Below are positions 58,705 to 64,000 of a stretch of DNA of 64,000 nucleotides, one piece after another. Below the pieces are notes generated by a model, which was given only the letters and a program-made list of their open reading frames with translations, did no database searches and had not been told where the DNA came from. Each line of letters begins with the position of its first letter. Position 1 is the stretch's first letter. The stretch lies in assembly GCA_028023455.1 (NCBI GenBank), contig JAQFVV010006274.1:5642001-5706000 (forward strand), in the 5' to 3' direction. The position numbers were made by a program, and so were the translations under genes. This DNA is from Epiperipatus broadwayi. Taxonomy: Eukaryota; Onychophora; Udeonychophora; Euonychophora; Peripatidae.

Positions 58705-60776
58705 TGTGATGTATTGTTGCTTCTTAAATGAAGTCAAGAATATCTAAGCAATTAGGTCCAGATAAACCTGTTAGCCACTTAATTTTCCATTCACCACTTT
58801 AAGTTTTTCCATATTCTGCTCCATCCCATTTCCACAACATAATCTTTGTCAACTCTATATCTTTAATATCTAATTCCCCCTTATCTTTTTCCAAACCCAG
58901 CATAAAAACCATTAATTCACTTTCTGTATAATCACTTTTTTCATATTTATTCTTCCATAACTTCATTATATGTACCCTTTCTGTTTTCAAACATTTACAT
59001 TCAATTAACAAATGCCTAAAATTTTTCTATTCCTTCCTTACATAATTTACAAAATAAATCACCCATATTTTTTCATTTACATGTATATTCTCTTGTAGCT
59101 AAAGATCCTGTTCAAGTCTTAAACAATAAACTACTTTCCTTACTATTATCACATCTTAACTCGCACCTAATATTTTGTTTATTTCTATATATATTTGAAC
59201 TCTTTACTCTCCATACTATTTCTCCATCTCTCTAACTCCCTATTCTTTATTAATAAATCTATTCTTTTATCCCATTCCTTACCACTATAACCCTCAACAA
59301 TCCTCCTAACACAATCATCCCATCTTTTGTGCAAATATACTGATATAAATTCTTTATCCAAATCTTTTGCTTACTGTATTACCTTTCTCACCCATTTTGT
59401 TACGTGCCCTTTACTCATAACCCAATAAAATACTATTTTGGCTATTCTTCTATTATCCATAAACTGCAATCGACCAAACATTTTCATTTTACTTTTTGCA
59501 TCTCTCATATGAAAACTTGACCATCCCATTTCTCCTTGAATTGCCTCCTTTGCTGTCCATACATCTGCATTCAATGCATGTCTTCCTACTTCCTCTTGAA
59601 CTTTTTCTAAATAATATAATACCCCTTTACTAACACATAATGCATCATTACCATATGTTAACCCTGCTACTGCAACTTCCTTCCATATAATTCTAGCTAC
59701 ATCATATTTATTATATGAAAACAGTGTTAATTTCTTTATCAATCCCTTTCTTTTCTTTGCTTCATTTATCAATTTTTTCTCCCATTCATCCAAATAATTT
59801 TTCTGATTACTTAAAATATCTCCCAATAAAAATTCTACATCTTCTCTTTCTCCAGTATTAACCATCATTATATTCGATTTTTCTTCATTAAATTTAATCC
59901 CCATTTCTTTACCCTCCCTTGCACATGTCATCAGCATAACTTCATATCTTCTCTTCTTTCTGCAGACAAAAAAATATCCGCAAAAAAAAGATCCAACAAA
60001 ATATATACTCCCTTACCACCTATTAACGGTATCTCTTTCCCCCTTCCTAATCTTTCTATTGCTCTTTCCATTTCACTTAAATATAACACAAACAAAATAG
60101 GTGACATGGGGGATCCTTGCCTTAGTCCCACCCCATTTTTAACTTTAACTGATTCAATATTCCCTAATTGATATATATAATAATTATTTTCATATAATTT
60201 CTTAATAATATCCACTAAAGCTTCATCCATTTCTAAATTTGCTAAACTTATTCATAATCTATTCCTATTTACTCTATCATATGCTTTCTCTATATCTATA
60301 AAACTCATATATAATTGTTTACCTAAATTTCTACTCATATCCATAAGTTGTGTAACTACAAATTAACTATCTCCTATACGCCTATCTAATTTAAAATCTC
60401 CTTGCATTTCTCCCACTACATTATTCCCTTCCATCCATTTTACAACTCTTCTCGCCACCATATATGAAAATTTTTTATTTAAAATTGATGTTATCGCTAT
60501 CGGTCTATAATTATTTAACTTTCTATGATCCTTACCTTTTCCTTTAAATAATAATCTTACTCATGTATTACTCCAACTACTGGGAAAAACTATTCTGTGC
60601 CATCTTTTTAAAACAAGATTATTTTACTTTTGCCCTATATCCTAAATTCATCACCATCTCTGCTGCCCATCCATCTAAACCTCTTGCTTTTCCACTTTTC
60701 AATTTTTTCTCTACCTTATTCAATTCATTTTTTGTAAACCTAATATTCCCATTACTATATACTTTCATGTTTTAAC
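58705..60776 (-). mobile_element. LINE nested inside the gypsy integrase
   Basis: The gypsy frame leaves off after GHPGVVHV near 58705 and resumes with YIWWPRITIDIENYI near 60783, which are neighbouring parts of the integrase zinc-finger region. Between them is minus-strand LINE sequence. It starts (upper end) in the region before the RT and lacks an endonuclease domain, so it is 5' truncated, as LINE insertions usually are. Exact borders, poly(A) tail and target duplication are not evident. Confidence 0.8.
58799..60770 (-). pseudogene. LINE reverse transcriptase, 5'-truncated and broken
   Basis: Minus strand from 60740: LNKVEKKLKSGKARGLDGWA (pre-RT block), MSFIDIEKAYDRVNRNRL (first catalytic Asp, near 60270-60310), VGLRQGSPMSPILFVLYLSE (near 60110), then LFFADIFLSAERREDMK near 59970, where the usual FADD box reads FAD-I and sits beside a T-run; the second Asp is lost and the frame shifts. 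GIKFNEEKSNIMM, VAGLTYGNDALCV and NADVWTAKEAIQGEMGW follow in a 188-codon frame (59937-59371), then a tail with LIECKCLKTERVH at 59011-58799, corresponding to a Cys-rich C-terminus. The LINE clade was not determined; it differs from the other LINEs in the window. Confidence 0.8.
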
Positions 60777-60779
60777 ACA

Positions 60780-61783
60780 TAGCTACATCTGGTGGCCAAG
60801 AATAACAATAGACATAGAGAATTATATTAAAAAAATATTCTGCTTATCAATAACAGCAATATGAAACTGAAGGAAATATATACCTTGGCCTAAAACAAAT
60901 AAACTGGCAGAGACTTCACATGGACCATGCAGGTCCTTTAAATGTCAAAATACTACTAGTACTGGTAGATTCATATTCAAAATGGGCAGAGTACCATATC
61001 AAAAATATGAGTGCTAATGAAACAATAAAAATACTAAAAGCGATTTTCTGATGCCACGGATTATCAGAAGTATTAGTCACTGATAATGGCACTGGATTTG
61101 CAGTGCAAGAAATGAAAGTATATTTTAATACAATGGAATTTGGCAAACGTGCACCCTTCCCTCACCACCACCTGGCGTTGAATGGCTTCGCTGAAAAGGC
61201 CATACAAGCAGTAAGAAAATCTCTGACTAGCAACATGCAAGAAGTTTTATATGAAGCAATGCTGCATCAACACTATCAGCAACTAAAGACAAATTGCCAG
61301 TGGAGATGCTGATGCACAGAAAGTTATGCATTAAACTAGATATGCTAATGCCAAAAAAGAACGAGTATTTTCATCATAAGAGCGAAGGAAAAACATTCCA
61401 AATTAGTGTAGAAGTATGAATACACGATATGCTGCAAAAGAAATGGATTGAAAGTACAATTACAGGATGGCAATCCAGACAAATAGTAACCATTCAAAAT
61501 AAAAATGGTAAAGAATGCAAGAGACATAAACCATGTTCGTTGCCGAACTACAGAGGAGACATTGTATCCAATGTTAATAATAACAGATAGTGAATCAGCA
61601 AAACAGACCAGAAAACAAGAAAGTGAAGAGATAAATCTGGAGTCCAAAAGACAAGAGAATCTACAGTCCCAAGTTCAAAATGAGACTGATACAAAAATAG
61701 GAATCAAACCCACGGAAAGACAAAGATCGCCCAGACCCCAGCGAAGTAAATGTAAACCAAAAAAATTACAGCATTATGTATAA
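60780..61783 (+). pseudogene. Gypsy integrase, C-terminal part
   Basis: It begins YIWWPRITIDIENYI (end of the HHCC zinc finger), then QRLHMDHAGPLNVKILLVLV (first catalytic Asp), DSYSKWAEYH, VTDNGTGFAVQEM (second Asp, near 61075-61100), and HHLALNGFAEKAIQAVRKSL (catalytic Glu near 61190). All three residues of the D-D-E triad can be seen, though frames change near 61050 and 61150. The C-terminal tail (frame 61505-61783) is rich in Glu, Lys and Gln, and its stop lies 20 bp before the polypurine tract. It would have joined the cDNA to host DNA. Confidence 0.85.
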
Positions 61784-61802
61784 ATAAAAGAATTTCTGGA
61801 AT

Positions 61803-61813
61803 AAGGGGAGGAT
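61803..61813 (+). other. Polypurine tract
   Basis: AAGGGGAGGAT lies directly before the 3' LTR. It is the usual RNase H-resistant primer site for plus-strand synthesis. Confidence 0.75.
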
Positions 61814-63787
61814 TAGCATTTCTATCAATTACCAGTAAAATTTAGGTTTTAAATTGACACTAAAATTTATGTTACTAAAACTATTGTCTAAAACTAGCCA
61901 AATAAGAAAGTGGAAATAAATTAAAACATTAATTGAATAATGAGGATGAACTAAAGTAAAATCTGATTACACCTGAGTCTCGTTTTATGCAGATTATTTT
62001 AATGCAATGTTGAAGTTATGTGATTCATGTTTCTTCTTAATATCTTTTTATGCGGGTTTTCTTTTATGCGATAAAGAATTTTATATTTTACTATATTTAT
62101 TAGATATCAAGAAATTTAAATTATTACTAACTTATTTTGACTTGAAATACTTTTTTTTCCCCAAAAATATAACATATTAGCCGTTAACGTGAATATGGCT
62201 TGTAGCTGTATTTAGAATCTTAGTTTCTATGTAAATTACCTACTTATACTAATGAGTAAATAATAATAATAGATTTATACTTATGTATAAAAATATTGCA
62301 ATAAATATTCAAAAATTTTAAACTCTTAAAACGTATTTTGTTAGATATAACAGAAATAAATAATTTTTTAAATTGTTAAAATAAATAATGAAGATTTTAT
62401 TGATTTTGTAAGCTGAAAATAATCTTTATAATGATAATGTATAATCTTTTTGTTTTAATTACGATCTCATTTTTTTAAATATAGAAACAAAATGTGAACA
62501 TTTAAAATATATTTCAGTAGTAAACAAATTTATTATTTTCTGATAAGTAAAAATCAGTTAATCATAGATTTTTCATTGATGTATGAGACAAAGAAAAATG
62601 TCAGAAAATGCTGAAATCTGAGTTTCCTGCAATGAACAACCTCTTAAATTCCAACGAGAGCTAAATAGTTATATGTCTGGATATTGTGAACTTTATAAAC
62701 AATTAGTAAAATCATCATCTCAAAGTTTAATCATCGATTAAATTGTCGACAGAAAACCATTAACACAGCACAAGACAAAGTGGCGCTAGTTGTACTTCCT
62801 CTTGTGACGAATCTGATTTCTTACCAGTTCGCAAACAAATGCATATTGTCAAATAGTGATAATGATTAAAATACATATGAAAAAATGTAAAATTAAATAT
62901 TGTAGTTAATAAAAAAAGTTTGTCTTTTATTAATTTTTTTCAAATATTTGAGATTTTTTATTAGTCATACTTTATTTCCTTATTTTTTTAATGCGAATTT
63001 TAAAGTAATTTTTTCTTGCTGCTTTGCCTCATTTCTCAAGATAAGTTAAGTCTATTTTTGTGCGATTTTTTTAATGCGGGTTTTCTGCAGAACCTATCTA
63101 TCGCATAAAACGAGACCCAGGTGTATGTAGGAATTCAATTGGCAATAACTGATTAACAATTGAATTCTCGAAAGATCCAATATTTTAATAAAGCCTAATA
63201 GATAATAATTTTTAAAAAAACTTCCACTCATAAAGATGAATCAGTTACATTACTCCAGAAAACAAAAGAAAAAGAAAGCTATTTAAGCAGGACAAAAAAT
63301 GAAACATCTTTTTTCTCCATCTCATGTGCTCACGCAACTGGGTTGTGCACTGATGTGAAACGGCAGAAGAAACCAGCAGAGTTTGTTTCCTGACCAAGGT
63401 ACTCAAATCGACTAGAGATCAAACATTGTCCCGATCTTATAATTTATATACACCTCAAGAACTCACAGGACTACAGAACATTTTCCAGAATATTAAATAA
63501 ATAATGATTTAATTAATTATTAAGAGTACAATTAAGCAGGGGACTAATACTTCCCAGAAAGAGTCTAAGGAAATGCAGATAGCCAATTGACATTATATGT
63601 ATTTATTATTGTAATCTATGTATAGCGTAACTATATGTGTATCTATTATTAGAATATTATTGTTCTATATTAAAATTAGTTATACAATTGATCTGCAGTG
63701 GAGGTTATTTACTTTATTGAGAAACGGAATAATTTAGAAAACATTTGTTAATCATAATTGAGACAAAATTGAGTTCAAGACATAGCA
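61814..63787 (+). repeat. 3' LTR of the gypsy element, split by a transposon
   Basis: It begins TAGCATTTCTATCAATTACC (first dinucleotide TG changed to TA) and ends ATAGCA. Positions 61814-61969 and 63124-63787 align with the 5' LTR; the sequence between is TA-flanked transposon copy 4. The tandem duplication of the 5' LTR is absent here. Confidence 0.88.
61968..63125 (-). mobile_element. TA-flanked non-autonomous DNA transposon, copy 4 (subfamily B)
   Basis: The left end is TA-CACCTGAGTCTCGTTTTA, the right end AAAACGAGACCCAGGTG-TA. The 5' LTR supplies the empty site (GATTACATAGGCATTTAATT against GATTA-[element]-TATGTAGGAATTCAATT), so the TA duplication is directly visible. The interior matches copy 2 (28086-28962) in reverse orientation, plus a block at about 62630-62800 (CTTAAATTCCAACGAGAGCT) shared with copy 3. 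No transposase frame. Confidence 0.88.
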
Positions 63788-63792
63788 GTAAT
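63788..63792 (+). other. Target site duplication, right (GTAAT)
   Basis: Matches the GTAAT at 54968-54972 and directly follows the CA end of the 3' LTR. Confidence 0.8.
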
Positions 63793-64000
63793 AGTGTCTT
63801 AATATTTGATATGTCTTATTATGATAATATTAAATAGTGCTATCACATTTATAACATAAAGCTGTATAATTAATATCAATTAAAATGGCTGAGCGCTTTC
63901 AAGAAACTGTACATCTCATAATCATAGCCAGTTGTGACTCGTTCATTGAAATCATTCTATAAGTATAATGTGCAAACTCTATGCAAATGAGTCAATTAGA

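Larger units (their letters stand above)
54973..63787 (+). mobile_element. Ty3/gypsy LTR retrotransposon with two nested insertions
   Basis: The layout is 5' LTR (54973-55915), gag, protease, RT, RNase H, integrase, a polypurine tract (61803-61813) and 3' LTR (61814-63787), flanked by GTAAT. The RT and integrase read like the gypsy elements usually annotated as 'K02A2.6-like' in invertebrates. A LINE of about 2 kb on the minus strand interrupts the integrase zinc-finger region, and a TA-flanked DNA transposon interrupts the 3' LTR. Without these the element would be about 5.6 kb. Every coding domain is broken by stops or shifts, and the two LTRs differ at many positions, so the insertion is old. 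Confidence 0.9.

Noticed and set aside
40157-64000. A further EML exon downstream
   Set aside because: I looked for the next WD40 blade with AG/GT borders and correct phase and did not find one; it probably lies beyond 64000.
1-64000. CRISPR arrays, operons, prophage or bacterial defence genes
   Set aside because: The introns, splice sites and element types are eukaryotic; no regularly spaced direct repeats or bacterial genes are seen.

Overview
The window is AT-rich eukaryotic DNA, almost certainly from an invertebrate animal. The only host gene I can support is an EML-family gene (echinoderm microtubule-associated protein-like, a tubulin-binding WD40 protein) on the + strand. Three of its exons are visible at 8184-8288, 39846-39980 and 40057-40156. 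They read in phase from one to the next and have clean AG/GT borders. The rest of the window is introns of that gene: the end of an upstream intron, one giant intron of about 31.6 kb, a 76-bp intron, and a last intron running more than 23 kb off the right edge. I cannot name the species. The mix of retroelements fits an arachnid, mollusc or cnidarian equally well.

Mobile DNA, left to right: a decayed LINE with a zinc-knuckle ORF1 and an endonuclease domain (1-3215, -); a foldback element with hammerhead-ribozyme-like motifs (4466-5360); a TA-flanked non-autonomous DNA transposon (6145-7089), then exon A. Inside the giant intron come a hAT element with a broken transposase (9694-12617); pieces of one type of LINE, all on the - strand and in correct order (endonuclease 29560-31240, RT 16950-17545, C-terminus 13452-14160); a Penelope-like element piece with a GIY-YIG region (20295-20985); a second TA-flanked element (28086-28962); a mariner-like remnant (32167-33338); a palindromic MITE (33352-33490); a second foldback element (33841-34612); and a nearly complete RTE-type LINE (35652-38608, +). 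Exons B and C follow.

The last intron holds old unidentified repeats, a third TA-flanked element (52572-53862), another palindrome (54154-54351) and a Ty3/gypsy LTR retrotransposon (54973-63787). The LTR element has 5-bp target duplications (GTAAT) and 943-bp-class LTRs. Its gag zinc knuckle, RT, RNase H and DDE integrase are recognisable but broken. A minus-strand LINE is nested in its integrase zinc-finger region, and a fourth TA-flanked element sits in its 3' LTR.

No operon-like or defence-like system is present. The most interesting signal is a 58-60 nt motif, present three times in the foldback elements, that has the conserved core, cleavage triplet and helix I complementarity of a type I hammerhead ribozyme, including one compensatory base-pair change between copies. 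Hammerheads with a tiny helix III are known from Penelope-like elements and retrozymes, so this is a plausible but untested RNA feature.
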